Shown in pieces: positions 15,294-22,993 of a stretch of DNA of 64,000 nt (within the stretch, counting starts at the first letter, position 1; every line of letters begins with the position of its first letter). Below the pieces are notes generated by a model, which saw nothing but the letters and a program-made list of their open reading frames with translations, did not search any database and had not been told where the DNA came from. The stretch is from Avipropionibacterium sp050157065 (lineage in GTDB: Bacteria > Actinomycetota > Actinomycetes > Propionibacteriales > Propionibacteriaceae): assembly GCA_050157065.1 (NCBI GenBank), contig CP189573.1. One strand, 5' to 3'. The position numbers were made by a program, and so were the translations under genes.

Positions 15294-15986
15294 GTGCGTG
15301 ATGTGACCCGACATGCCCTGACCGGCGCTCTGCTGGCGGCCGCAGCCCTCGGTGTGGCCGTCTCGGTGGACCATCCCCACACGGCGGTGTTCGCCGAACC
15401 GGCCGTGCACAGCGCGGTTCCGGCTGCCGGGGGCGAACCGACCGGACGCGAGGAGCGCAGCAACCGCTCCGAGCCCCGCTCCAGTGAGGCCGCCGCCTCG
15501 GCCAGTGCGGCTGCCCAGGCGTCCGCCGAGGCCGAGGCGTCGCAGCGTGCGGCTGCGGCACGGTCCAAGGCTGCGGCGGCGCGGGAGAAGGCGCTGGCCG
15601 AGCAGCGCGACCGTCGGGAGCAGGCCGCCGAACAGCTGTTGCAGCGTCAGATCCGCGAGGACGGGTACGACCCGCGTACGGCCACCACGCCGCGCGAGAT
15701 CGGTCGCCAGATGGCGGCGAACAAGTACGGCTGGACCGGTCAGCAGTGGGTCTGCTACGACAAGCTGATCGTCTCCGAATCCAACTGGAAGACCACCGCG
15801 ACCAACCCGAGCTCCGGGGCGTACGGCATCCCGCAGTCCTTGCCGGCGAGCAAGATGGCCTCGGCCGGCTCGGACTGGAAGACCAATCCGGCCACCCAGT
15901 TGAAGTGGGGCCTGAAGTACGTGAAGGACCGCTTCGGCACTCCCTGCAGCGCCTGGTCGTTCAAGCAGGCGAACAACTGGTACTGA
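15294..15986 (+). CDS. Secreted transglycosylase-like protein with Ala-rich coiled coil
   Basis: About 230-aa exported protein. A signal peptide spans about residues 8-38 (ALTGALLAAAALGVAVSV). A long Ala/Glu/Arg-rich coiled coil (about 60-125) follows, and a C-terminal domain resembling the actinobacterial lytic transglycosylase-like/resuscitation-factor fold: WVCYDKLIVSESNWKTTATN with a Glu in the SESNW position, SSGAYGIPQSLPASKM and TQLKWGLKYVKDRFGTPCSAW. It probably acts on peptidoglycan. Three GTG codons (15276, 15294, 15303) are in frame, none with a good ribosome-binding site; 15294 gives the neatest signal peptide. It is convergent with the D-amino-acid operon. Confidence 0.83.
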   Translation: MRDVTRHALTGALLAAAALGVAVSVDHPHTAVFAEPAVHSAVPAAGGEPTGREERSNRSEPRSSEAAASASAAAQASAEAEASQRAAAARSKAAAAREKALAEQRDRREQAAEQLLQRQIREDGYDPRTATTPREIGRQMAANKYGWTGQQWVCYDKLIVSESNWKTTATNPSSGAYGIPQSLPASKMASAGSDWKTNPATQLKWGLKYVKDRFGTPCSAWSFKQANNWY

Positions 15987-16014
15987 TCCGTCCCCCGAGC
16001 GTGTCGAGGGGTCC

Positions 16015-17172
16015 TTACTCGGAGCTGCCCGGGGCGAGACAGTCGTGCTGACCGACCCGACGGCCGTTGCGCACCCCGGTCCAGCGGCGCAGTGACCCGA
16101 ACGCCACGCAGACGTGGTTCGGCACCAACTCCAGCCGGGTACCGACGGGCAGCGGTGGCGGCGGACCCTCCCCGGCCCAACTCAGCCAGCCGTGCTCCTC
16201 GGACAGCTTGCTCACCTGCCAGCCCGGCGCGTTCACCAGCAACCCGTACCCGGGGTACTGGTCGGCGTACGCCTTCGCCGGCAACAGGTCGGCGCCGATC
16301 GACTTGGTGCCGGCGTCGATGCAGGCCCGGCCCGGTTCGGGATGGCTGACCACGGTCACCAGCACCCGGACGGCGATCCGGTCCAGGTCGGTGTTGCCCA
16401 AGGCCAGCTGGCCCAGGTCGCCGAAGGTGTTGATCCCCGGGCGCAGCTGGGTCAGCCCGGGCACGTCGGCCAGGTGGCTGGCCGACCCGGAGCAGCCGGG
16501 GGACACGTCGGTGATCGGCACCCCGGCGGACCGGATCTGCTCGGCGGTGCGGGCCATCAGCTCGCCGACCGCGACCGATCGGTCGATCAGGTCGTCGGGC
16601 CCGTCGGCCTGCATCACCGATCCCTCGTGGGTGTAGATGCCGTCGAGGTGTACGCCCGGCAGGGCGGCGATCTCGGCCGCGACCCGTGGCGCGTCCGCCG
16701 GCGCCACCCCTTCGCGATGCAGTCCCGAATCGATCGCCAGGAACATCCGGCAGCGCATCCCGGACCCGGCGAACACCTCGCCGATCGACGCCGCACCGGC
16801 CACCGAGTCGGTGCCGACGGTCAGCTCGACGCGACGGGCCAGGGCCATCGCCCGGCGTGCCTTGTCCGTGCCGACCAGCGGGTAGGCGATGAAGACGTGC
16901 AACTCGGGTACGTCGGCCAGCTCGGTGGCGAACGCCTCCGCCTCGCCCAGCTTCGCCAGGCACAGCCCGTCGGCACCGTGGGTCAGCTGCAGCCGACCCA
17001 GCTCGGGGCTTCGGTGCGACTTGGCATGCGGTACGAACCCGATGCCGGCCGCATGGCTGATCTCGGCCATCGCCGCGACGTTGGCGGCGACGCGGTCCAG
17101 GTCGACCACCAGCCCCGGCGTCTGCACCTCGACGTCGAAGGCGGGGGTGATGGGCAGGGCACTGCTGGTCAT
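16015..17172 (-). CDS. D-threonine aldolase/D-serine dehydratase-like PLP enzyme (DSD1 family)
   Basis: 385-aa PLP-dependent enzyme of the alanine racemase N-terminal fold (DSD1/D-threonine aldolase family), acting on D-3-hydroxy amino acids. The PLP-binding Lys lies in GFVPHAKSHRSPELG. Further fold-III strands are seen in GLCLAKLGEAEAFA, FLAIDSGLHREGV and GIYTHEGSVM; VSPGCSGSA and QLRPGINTFGDLG are also present. The C-terminal domain has the typical DAGTKSIGAD and VPNHVCVAFGS, the latter carrying His and Cys that bind the divalent metal in this family. It is 38 bases downstream of the D-aminoacylase gene on the same strand, suggesting an N-acyl-D-amino acid to D-amino acid to 2-oxo acid or aldehyde route. 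Confidence 0.88.
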   Translation of the reverse strand: MTSSALPITPAFDVEVQTPGLVVDLDRVAANVAAMAEISHAAGIGFVPHAKSHRSPELGRLQLTHGADGLCLAKLGEAEAFATELADVPELHVFIAYPLVGTDKARRAMALARRVELTVGTDSVAGAASIGEVFAGSGMRCRMFLAIDSGLHREGVAPADAPRVAAEIAALPGVHLDGIYTHEGSVMQADGPDDLIDRSVAVGELMARTAEQIRSAGVPITDVSPGCSGSASHLADVPGLTQLRPGINTFGDLGQLALGNTDLDRIAVRVLVTVVSHPEPGRACIDAGTKSIGADLLPAKAYADQYPGYGLLVNAPGWQVSKLSEEHGWLSWAGEGPPPPLPVGTRLELVPNHVCVAFGSLRRWTGVRNGRRVGQHDCLAPGSSE

Positions 17173-17210
17173 GGTCGTGGTTGTCCTTCTGCGCGGTGGA
17201 TGGGTGGACT

Positions 17211-18827
17211 TCAGGCCGTACGGCGTAGCGCCCGGCCCGGGCGCGCCCCGGTGGGTCGTCCGGCGACGACGGCAGCCGTGCCGGCGACGTACACCCGGTC
17301 GATGCCGGTCGCCCACCGGTGCGGTTCGGTGTAGCTGGCCGGGCTGTCGACCGTGGCCGGGTCGAACACGACCAGGTCGGCCACCGCGCCCGCGGCCAGC
17401 CGACCCCGGTCGGTGAAGCCGAGTCGAGCGGCCGGGGCGCTGGTCATGTGCCGTACCGCCTCCGGCAGGTCCAGCACCCCGAGCTCGCGGGAGTAGTGGC
17501 CGAGGATTCGGGGAAAGGTGCCGAAGGCGCGCGGGTGGGGTCGGGCACCGACCATGATCCCGTCGCTGCCCACGGTGTGCCGTGGATGCTGCATCAACCG
17601 CTGCAGGTGCTCCTCGCTGCCCAGGAACATCACGCACGAGGCGCCGAACCGGGTGCCGACGAGCAGGTCCATCGCCGCCGCGGCCGGTGCCACCCCGGAC
17701 CGGTCGGCGATCTCGGCGACCGACAGGCCGACGGTCCACTCCCAGTCGCCGGCCGGGACGCCGCCGATCACGACCTTGGTCCAGTCGACGGGGAAGCCTT
17801 GATGGCCGTCGGAGCCGGTCACGTCGACCGCTTCGGTCAGCCGGGCCCGGGTGGCCGCGTCGGTGAACATCGCCAACTGTTCGTCGACCGTGCCGGTCTG
17901 CGACCAGCTGGGGAACTGGGCGTGCAGGGTCGACATGCTCGCCGGGTACGGATAGGCGTCGAAGCTGAAGTCGACGCCGTCGGCCTCGGCAGCGTCGAAC
18001 ATCGCCAACAGCTCCGGCATCCGGTGGGCGTTCTGCGCGAAGCTGAGGTGGGTGTGGGCCAGATGCAGCCGTACCCCTGATCGGCGGGCGATCTCGAAGC
18101 ACTCGCCGTACCCACCCATCACGTCGGCGCCGTAGTTGCGGTGGTGCGGTACGTACAGTCCGCCGTACTCGGCGACGACCTCGCACAGGGCCACCAACTC
18201 GTCGGTGGTCGCGAACATCCCCGGGACGTAGGTGAGCCCGGCGGACATGCCGACCGCGCCGGCGGCCATCCCGTCGCGCAGCAGGTCGAGCTGTGCGGCG
18301 AGTTGATCATGGTCGGCAGGGGCCGAGTCGGTACCCATCGCGAGCTGGCGGAGATTGCCGTGCGGGACCAGGTACGTGGCATGGCAGGTGAGACCGTCGT
18401 CGAGCCGGGCCAGGTACTCCGCGACGGTCCGCCAGTTCCAGTCGAAGCCGGCCGGGTCGTCGTTCCAGCCGCGGATCCTGTCACGGATGATCGGCAACGT
18501 GGCGTCGTCGACCGGGGCGTAGCTCAACCCGTCCTGGCCGAGCACCTCCAGGGTGATGCCCTGGGTGATCCGGCCCGCATGGTCCGGATTGGCAAGGATC
18601 TGCAGGTCGGAATGGGTGTGCATGTCGATGAAGCCGGGGCTCACCGCCTGCCCACCGACGTCGAGCACCGTCACCCCGGCCGGACGGCCGACGGCATCGG
18701 AGACGCCCGGTGAGACCCGCTCGATGCGTTCCCCGCGGACCTCGACCTCCCCTTGGAACGGCTCTGCGCCGGTCCCGTCGACGACAAGGGCGTTGGTCAG
18801 CAGCAGGTGGTTCGACGACTCCGGCAT
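17211..18827 (-). CDS. N-acyl-D-amino-acid deacylase (D-aminoacylase)
   Basis: 538-aa amidohydrolase-superfamily enzyme that hydrolyses N-acyl-D-amino acids. The metal site is seen in GFIDMHTHSDL (HxH), with VPHHRNYG, LHLAHTHLS and the C-terminal TVGSDGIMVGARPHPRAFGTFPRILG that is characteristic of D-aminoacylases; the length matches the family. The metal-bridging ligand region is present around GLTYVPG. ATG 18827 follows a TACGCT box by 6 bases, suggesting a leaderless transcript. It forms a two-gene operon with the DSD1-like gene. No signal peptide is present, so it is cytoplasmic. Confidence 0.92.
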   Translation of the reverse strand: MPESSNHLLLTNALVVDGTGAEPFQGEVEVRGERIERVSPGVSDAVGRPAGVTVLDVGGQAVSPGFIDMHTHSDLQILANPDHAGRITQGITLEVLGQDGLSYAPVDDATLPIIRDRIRGWNDDPAGFDWNWRTVAEYLARLDDGLTCHATYLVPHGNLRQLAMGTDSAPADHDQLAAQLDLLRDGMAAGAVGMSAGLTYVPGMFATTDELVALCEVVAEYGGLYVPHHRNYGADVMGGYGECFEIARRSGVRLHLAHTHLSFAQNAHRMPELLAMFDAAEADGVDFSFDAYPYPASMSTLHAQFPSWSQTGTVDEQLAMFTDAATRARLTEAVDVTGSDGHQGFPVDWTKVVIGGVPAGDWEWTVGLSVAEIADRSGVAPAAAAMDLLVGTRFGASCVMFLGSEEHLQRLMQHPRHTVGSDGIMVGARPHPRAFGTFPRILGHYSRELGVLDLPEAVRHMTSAPAARLGFTDRGRLAAGAVADLVVFDPATVDSPASYTEPHRWATGIDRVYVAGTAAVVAGRPTGARPGRALRRTA

Positions 18828-18833
18828 GTGCCG

Positions 18834-18839
18834 AGCGTA
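18834..18839 (-). promoter_or_regulatory. Leaderless -10 box (TACGCT) for the D-aminoacylase operon
   Basis: On the minus strand TACGCT is followed by 6 bases and then the ATG at 18827, matching the box before the gene that starts at 51875. Confidence 0.45.
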
Positions 18840-18887
18840 GAGGGGTGCCGCCGGTCGGTGACCACCTGTCCGCACCGAGGCAGACAA

Positions 18888-18926
18888 GTTCAGCTTGGTG
18901 GATCGGCGTGTTCAGCTTGGTGGATC
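18888..18926 (+). repeat. Two tandem copies of GTTCAGCTTGGTGGATC (22-bp period)
   Basis: Copies at 18888-18904 and 18910-18926. The second copy contains the stop codon and the last four codons (Asp-Pro-Pro-Ser) of the LacI-family gene read on the minus strand; the first copy follows it. Confidence 0.85.
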
Positions 18927-19988
18927 AACGTGCTCCCCGGCGGCGGTGATGTCGCGGCGGGTGGCAGGGACCGGGCCGGTGGAGCCGTTGACGACGAGTT
19001 CGGCGCTGAAGAGGCGCGAGTTCATGGATGGTGTGTCGAGGGCCTGCAACACGAGGTGGGCGGCAGCGGCACCCATCGCCGACGCGGGGAGAGCGATGGT
19101 GGTCAACGGGACAGCCATCATGTCGAGGTTCGGGATCCCGTCACAGCCCATCACGGACAGGTCTGTTGGGACCCTCACACCTCGTGACAGGCAGGCTCGG
19201 ATCGCGCCGAGCCCCATCATGTCGTTGCCGCAGAAGACAGCCGTGACGTCGGTGTGGTCCAACAGCCACTCCATCTCGTCCTGACCACTCTGCTGGTAGT
19301 AGTCGCCAGGCCGAACGTGTTCGGCCGGAAGGGCCGCCCCTGCCTCATTGAGTCTGGTCACGAACCCGCGGATGCGTTCCTCGGCCAGACCGACGCCGGG
19401 CAGGGCTCCGATGTAGCCCACCGAGCGGTGCCCGAGTTCGAGCAGGTGGTCGGCAGCCATCCGACCGATTTCCTCGTTGTCCACTGACACTGCAGGTTGG
19501 CCCGGCCACAGTGGGTGTCTGACCAGCGTCACGATGGGCGCCTGCAACGCCCGGCCGAGCTGGGCAAGTTCGGCGTCGGGTCGCCGGGTACCGATGAGAA
19601 TGAGCCCGTCCACGCCCACCTCGTGGGTCAGCCACCGGATCCGGTCCAGTTCCACGTCGTCGGCAGCGATCTCCATCATCAACTCCACCTGCTGCTGGCT
19701 CAGTACGTGTTGAATGCTGCGGAAGAACTCCATGAACACGGGATTGAACAGCCAGTCCATCGAGGTCGGTCCGGAGATGAGGACGCCGATGGAACGTCGT
19801 CCCCGTCCGGCGAGGCTGCGTGCACTCCGGTTGGGGGTGTAGCCGAGTCGTCGAGCCACCTCCACGACGGACGCCCGAGTCGCAGCGCTGACACCCTCGA
19901 CCCCGTTCAGGGCCTCCGAGGCGGTACCGACCGAGACCCCCGCTGCGGCAGCGACGTCGCGAAGACGTACGCGAGTTGGCTTCGTCAT
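18912..19988 (-). CDS. LacI-family transcriptional regulator
   Basis: 358-aa LacI-type repressor. The N-terminal helix-turn-helix is VRLRDVAAAAGVSVGTASEALNG with the hinge helix NRSARSLAGRGRRSIGVLIS. The periplasmic-binding-like effector domain (about 65-340) has DGLILIGTRRPD, DNEEIGRMAADHLLELGHR and VFCGNDMMGLGAIRACL. It is divergent from the SDR-CoA-transferase-ABC operon. A perfect 20-bp palindrome of LacI operator type lies in the 140-base gap, so it probably represses that operon and itself. Its last codons and stop lie within a genomic tandem repeat, suggesting that the C-terminus was reshaped by the repeat. Confidence 0.94.
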   Translation of the reverse strand: MTKPTRVRLRDVAAAAGVSVGTASEALNGVEGVSAATRASVVEVARRLGYTPNRSARSLAGRGRRSIGVLISGPTSMDWLFNPVFMEFFRSIQHVLSQQQVELMMEIAADDVELDRIRWLTHEVGVDGLILIGTRRPDAELAQLGRALQAPIVTLVRHPLWPGQPAVSVDNEEIGRMAADHLLELGHRSVGYIGALPGVGLAEERIRGFVTRLNEAGAALPAEHVRPGDYYQQSGQDEMEWLLDHTDVTAVFCGNDMMGLGAIRACLSRGVRVPTDLSVMGCDGIPNLDMMAVPLTTIALPASAMGAAAAHLVLQALDTPSMNSRLFSAELVVNGSTGPVPATRRDITAAGEHVDPPS

Positions 19989-20057
19989 CGAGAACCACGG
20001 TAGCGACTGGCATTCAGCAGACAGGGCGGCCTGTGCTCCCAGGGTCGAGAGATGCGC

Positions 20058-20077
20058 AAGGTAACGGAAAGGTAACG
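20058..20077. repeat. Direct repeat AAGGTAACG, 11-bp period
   Basis: AAGGTAACG occurs at 20058-20066 and 20069-20077, one helical turn apart, in the promoter region between the LacI regulator and the SDR operon. It could be a second protein-binding site or, read on the minus strand, part of the lacI-type promoter (GTTACC). Confidence 0.4.
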
Positions 20078-20091
20078 ATGGGATCCCGGCA

Positions 20092-20111
20092 CTTTCGAAC
20101 CGGTTCGAAAG
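20092..20111. promoter_or_regulatory. LacI-type operator, perfect 20-bp palindrome
   Basis: CTTTCGAACCGGTTCGAAAG is a perfect even palindrome with a central CG, the hallmark of LacI/GalR operators. It lies 17 bases before the ATG of the SDR gene and 103 bases from the divergent LacI-family gene, so it is well placed for repression of the plus-strand operon. Confidence 0.85.
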
Positions 20112-20128
20112 CTGTGAACGTAATCCCC

Positions 20129-20914
20129 ATGAGCACCGGGGACCGGATCAGGCTTGACGGCAGGATCGCTGTTGTCACGGGAGCGGCCATGGGGATCGGT
20201 CTTGCCACGGCCCGGCTCCTGGCGGAACGCGGCGCCACCGTCGTGGCCATGGACCTGGATCAACAACGAGGTGTCGCAGCAGTCGAGGAGATGCAGTCCG
20301 CCGGGCTGAACATCCAGTTCCAGCCGATCGACGTCAGTTCCACCGACAGCGTGGTTGACGCCTTCGCCGAGGTCGTCGCCAGGTACGGAGCGCTGCACAT
20401 CTGCCACAACAATGCAGGCATTGCTCGACCTGGGTCGGCGCCCGACCTCAGCGACGAGGGATGGGCGCGAACCATGGAGGTGAACCTCGGCGGAGTGCGT
20501 CGCGGTTGCAACGAGGCGATCCGGCACATGGAGGCACAGGGCGAGGGTGGCAGCATCGTCAACACCAGTTCGGTGCAGGGGCTCCGGGGCTTCCCCGGGT
20601 GGACAGCGTACGCAGCATCCAAGGGCGCCATCGATGCGATGACTCGGCAACTTGCCCTGGAATGGGCAAAGCACGGCATCCGGGTCAACAGTGTTGCCCC
20701 CGGCACCATCTGGACACCCATGAACGAGCGGATCCTGGCGGAGGCGAAAGACCCCGACTCGATAGTCAAGGGATGGGCGGATGCCCACCCCCTGGGACGC
20801 TTCGGCGATGCCCGGGAGGTGGCCGAGGTGGTGGGGTTCCTCGCATCCGACAGCGCCAGCTTCGTCACCGGTCAGACCATCGCAGTCGACGGTGGGCTCA
20901 CGGTCCGCGCCTGA
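20129..20914 (+). CDS. SDR-family NAD(P)-dependent oxidoreductase
   Basis: 261-aa classical short-chain dehydrogenase. It has the TGAAMGIG cofactor motif (residues 17-24), an acidic residue in AMDLD at the end of the second strand (favouring NAD), NNAG (94-97), catalytic Ser near 147-148, and Tyr161/Lys165 in YAASK. DGGLTVRA is the usual C-terminus. It is the first gene of the LacI-controlled operon and is followed by a CoA-transferase and an enoyl-CoA hydratase, so it may oxidise a hydroxy group on the imported compound or a derived hydroxyacyl-CoA. A GTG at 20114, in frame, is an alternative start. Confidence 0.92.
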   Translation: MSTGDRIRLDGRIAVVTGAAMGIGLATARLLAERGATVVAMDLDQQRGVAAVEEMQSAGLNIQFQPIDVSSTDSVVDAFAEVVARYGALHICHNNAGIARPGSAPDLSDEGWARTMEVNLGGVRRGCNEAIRHMEAQGEGGSIVNTSSVQGLRGFPGWTAYAASKGAIDAMTRQLALEWAKHGIRVNSVAPGTIWTPMNERILAEAKDPDSIVKGWADAHPLGRFGDAREVAEVVGFLASDSASFVTGQTIAVDGGLTVRA

Positions 20915-20952
20915 CACTCGACCACAGCAACTCACATGATCGAAACGGAGAC

Positions 20953-22209
20953 ATGACAGACGTGCAGCCACCCCTCAGCGGGATCCGCATCCTGGACTTC
21001 ACCCAGATGATGGCGGGCCCTTTCGCAACCCAGTTGCTGGCCGATCTGGGAGCCGAGGTGATCAAGATCGAGAAGTACGGTACGGGCGAGTGGGAACGAG
21101 CCTTGCCGTCGATGGGTGAGTTCATGCACGGCCAGAGCCCGTTCTTCCTGGCCATGAACCGCGGCAAGAAGAGCATCGCCTTGGACCTGAAGGACCCTCG
21201 AGCCAAGGACGTCGTGCTCGACCTGGCGAGGAGTGCTGACGTCGCCATGAACAACTTCCGGCCTGGCGCCATGGAGCGGCTCGGGCTCGGTGCAGTGGAC
21301 CTGCAGGCCGTCCGTCCCGACCTGATCTGCGTCGGCAGCAGCGGTTTCGGCGCCAACGGGCCGCTGGCCCAGAACCCCGGTCAGGACTTGTTGTTGCAGG
21401 CCATGTCAGGGATGGCGGCTCAGTCAGGACGGGCCGACTCCGAACCGCAGGCCATGGCGAACTCCCTGGTTGACGCAGCAACGGCGCTCATGAACGTCAT
21501 CGCGGTGCTGTCGGCTCTGCTGGGCCGTGAGCGACGGTTGCCCAGCGACACTGCGGAGAAGGGAGCTGTCGTGGACGTGGACATGTTGTCCACCGCGGTC
21601 GCCATGCAGTGCCAAGAGATCTTCGCTCACGTCAACCTCGGGCAGCGCTGGGAGCGGAGTGCCGAGGGCGTGGTTGCGCCGTGGAACGAAGCACCGTACG
21701 GAATCTATGCAGTTGCCGACGGGCACATCGCGTTGGCGATGTCCGACCTGCCGGCACTCGCAGAGGTGGTGGGTGGTGCAGAGCTACGTGATGCCCTCGA
21801 GGTCTTGCACCCGTACCACGATCGAGATGCGGTGAAGAGGCTCTTGCAGGAGGCCATGAGGGGGGATGCCCGCGACGAGCTGCTGGCACGCCTGCTCGAG
21901 ACCCGTGGGGTGTGGGCCGCTCCCGTCCTGGACTTCGAGGAGGTCGTCGGCCTGGAGCAACTGCAGGCCTCCCGGGCGTTCCAGACATTGCATCACCCGG
22001 CGTACGGGAGCATCGTGACCGGAAGCCTGCCATTCCGAATGACCGGAGCTCCGGCCCGGGTGCTTCCGCCGCCGATGCCGGGCGAGCACAGTCGTGTGCT
22101 CTTGGCCGAGCTGGGGTACGACGCGGCAACGATCGACCAACTCTTCGCCGACCAGGTCGTCAGTGAGTGGAAGCCTGCGCCGGCTGCTGGGGGTGAGCAG
22201 GATGGGTGA
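20953..22209 (+). CDS. CaiB/BaiF (family III) CoA-transferase
   Basis: 418-aa formyl-CoA-transferase-type enzyme that moves CoA onto a carboxylate. The N-terminal family signature is GIRILDFTQMMAGPFATQLLADLGAEVIKIE, followed by AMNRGKKSIALDLKDP and the catalytic Asp174 in SLVDAATALM; VPWNEAPYG-like VAPWNEAPYGIY and a C-terminal PGEHSRVLLAELGY complete the fold. The GGAG before ATG 20953 is a ribosome-binding site. It lies 38 bases after the SDR and overlaps the hydratase gene by 8 bases. It probably activates an acid taken up or generated by the operon; the acid is unknown. Confidence 0.93.
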   Translation: MTDVQPPLSGIRILDFTQMMAGPFATQLLADLGAEVIKIEKYGTGEWERALPSMGEFMHGQSPFFLAMNRGKKSIALDLKDPRAKDVVLDLARSADVAMNNFRPGAMERLGLGAVDLQAVRPDLICVGSSGFGANGPLAQNPGQDLLLQAMSGMAAQSGRADSEPQAMANSLVDAATALMNVIAVLSALLGRERRLPSDTAEKGAVVDVDMLSTAVAMQCQEIFAHVNLGQRWERSAEGVVAPWNEAPYGIYAVADGHIALAMSDLPALAEVVGGAELRDALEVLHPYHDRDAVKRLLQEAMRGDARDELLARLLETRGVWAAPVLDFEEVVGLEQLQASRAFQTLHHPAYGSIVTGSLPFRMTGAPARVLPPPMPGEHSRVLLAELGYDAATIDQLFADQVVSEWKPAPAAGGEQDG

Positions 22210-22993
22210 GCACCAGGTCGAAGCGGGAGGCGGGACCCTGACGACCCGAATCGAGGACGGCGTTGCTGTCGTCGAATTCGCCAGACCGGACAAGCTGAAC
22301 GCCATCAACACCCTGATGCAGGCTGAGTTGATCAGGGTGCTCGACGAACTGGAATTGGACCCCCGGCATCGGGCCGTCGTGCTGACTGGCCAGGGGCGGG
22401 CGTTCATGGCCGGTGCAGACATCGCGGACTACGGTGCCGACGACGTGGCTGGTTTCGAGGCCTTCCAACAGGCCGGGGCGGCCGTCTACCGACGGCTCCG
22501 CGAGTCACGTCTGGTGGTCATTGCCGCGGTGAACGGCTATGCGCTGGGTGGTGGCCTGGAGATGGTGTTGGCCTGCGACACCGTCGTGGCCAGCTCCACC
22601 GCTGAGTTCGGGTTGCCGGAGATCGGGCTCGGCCTGGTTCCCGGAGGCGGAGGCCTGTCCGGACTGGCCCAGGTCGCGCCACAACTCGCCCGTCACCTCG
22701 TCCTGACTGGGCAACGGGTCGACGCGGTCACGGCTGCTGCGGCGGGCCTGGTGATCGAAGTCGTCGAACCGGCTGAGCTGATGTCGACAGCCCTGCGGTT
22801 GGGACGACGTGTCAACAGGCTGTCCCGCCGAGCCCTCGAGCTCGCCAAGGAACGCCTCTCCACCTGTGGCGACGAGACCGATGCCTTGGCCGGTGACATC
22901 GCGTTGTTGACCGACCTGTTCAAGTCCCCCATCGGGCGAGAGGGTGTCAGCGCCTTCAATGAGAAGCGTCGTGCCAACTTCGAGGATCTGTGA
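22202..22993 (+). CDS. Enoyl-CoA hydratase/isomerase family protein
   Basis: 263-aa crotonase-fold enzyme. Oxyanion-hole segments are AFMAGADIADYG and GYALGGGLEMVLACD; the two Glu positions of hydratases are both kept (Glu120 in GGGLE, Glu140 in FGLPEI), suggesting a true hydratase. Together with the CoA-transferase it resembles the CaiB/CaiD pair of carnitine metabolism or a short beta-oxidation module. ATG 22202 was chosen; a GTG at 22193 in the same frame is possible. The gene overlaps its upstream neighbour by 8 bases and the next gene by 1 base (TGATG), so translation is coupled. Confidence 0.92.
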   Translation: MGEHQVEAGGGTLTTRIEDGVAVVEFARPDKLNAINTLMQAELIRVLDELELDPRHRAVVLTGQGRAFMAGADIADYGADDVAGFEAFQQAGAAVYRRLRESRLVVIAAVNGYALGGGLEMVLACDTVVASSTAEFGLPEIGLGLVPGGGGLSGLAQVAPQLARHLVLTGQRVDAVTAAAAGLVIEVVEPAELMSTALRLGRRVNRLSRRALELAKERLSTCGDETDALAGDIALLTDLFKSPIGREGVSAFNEKRRANFEDL

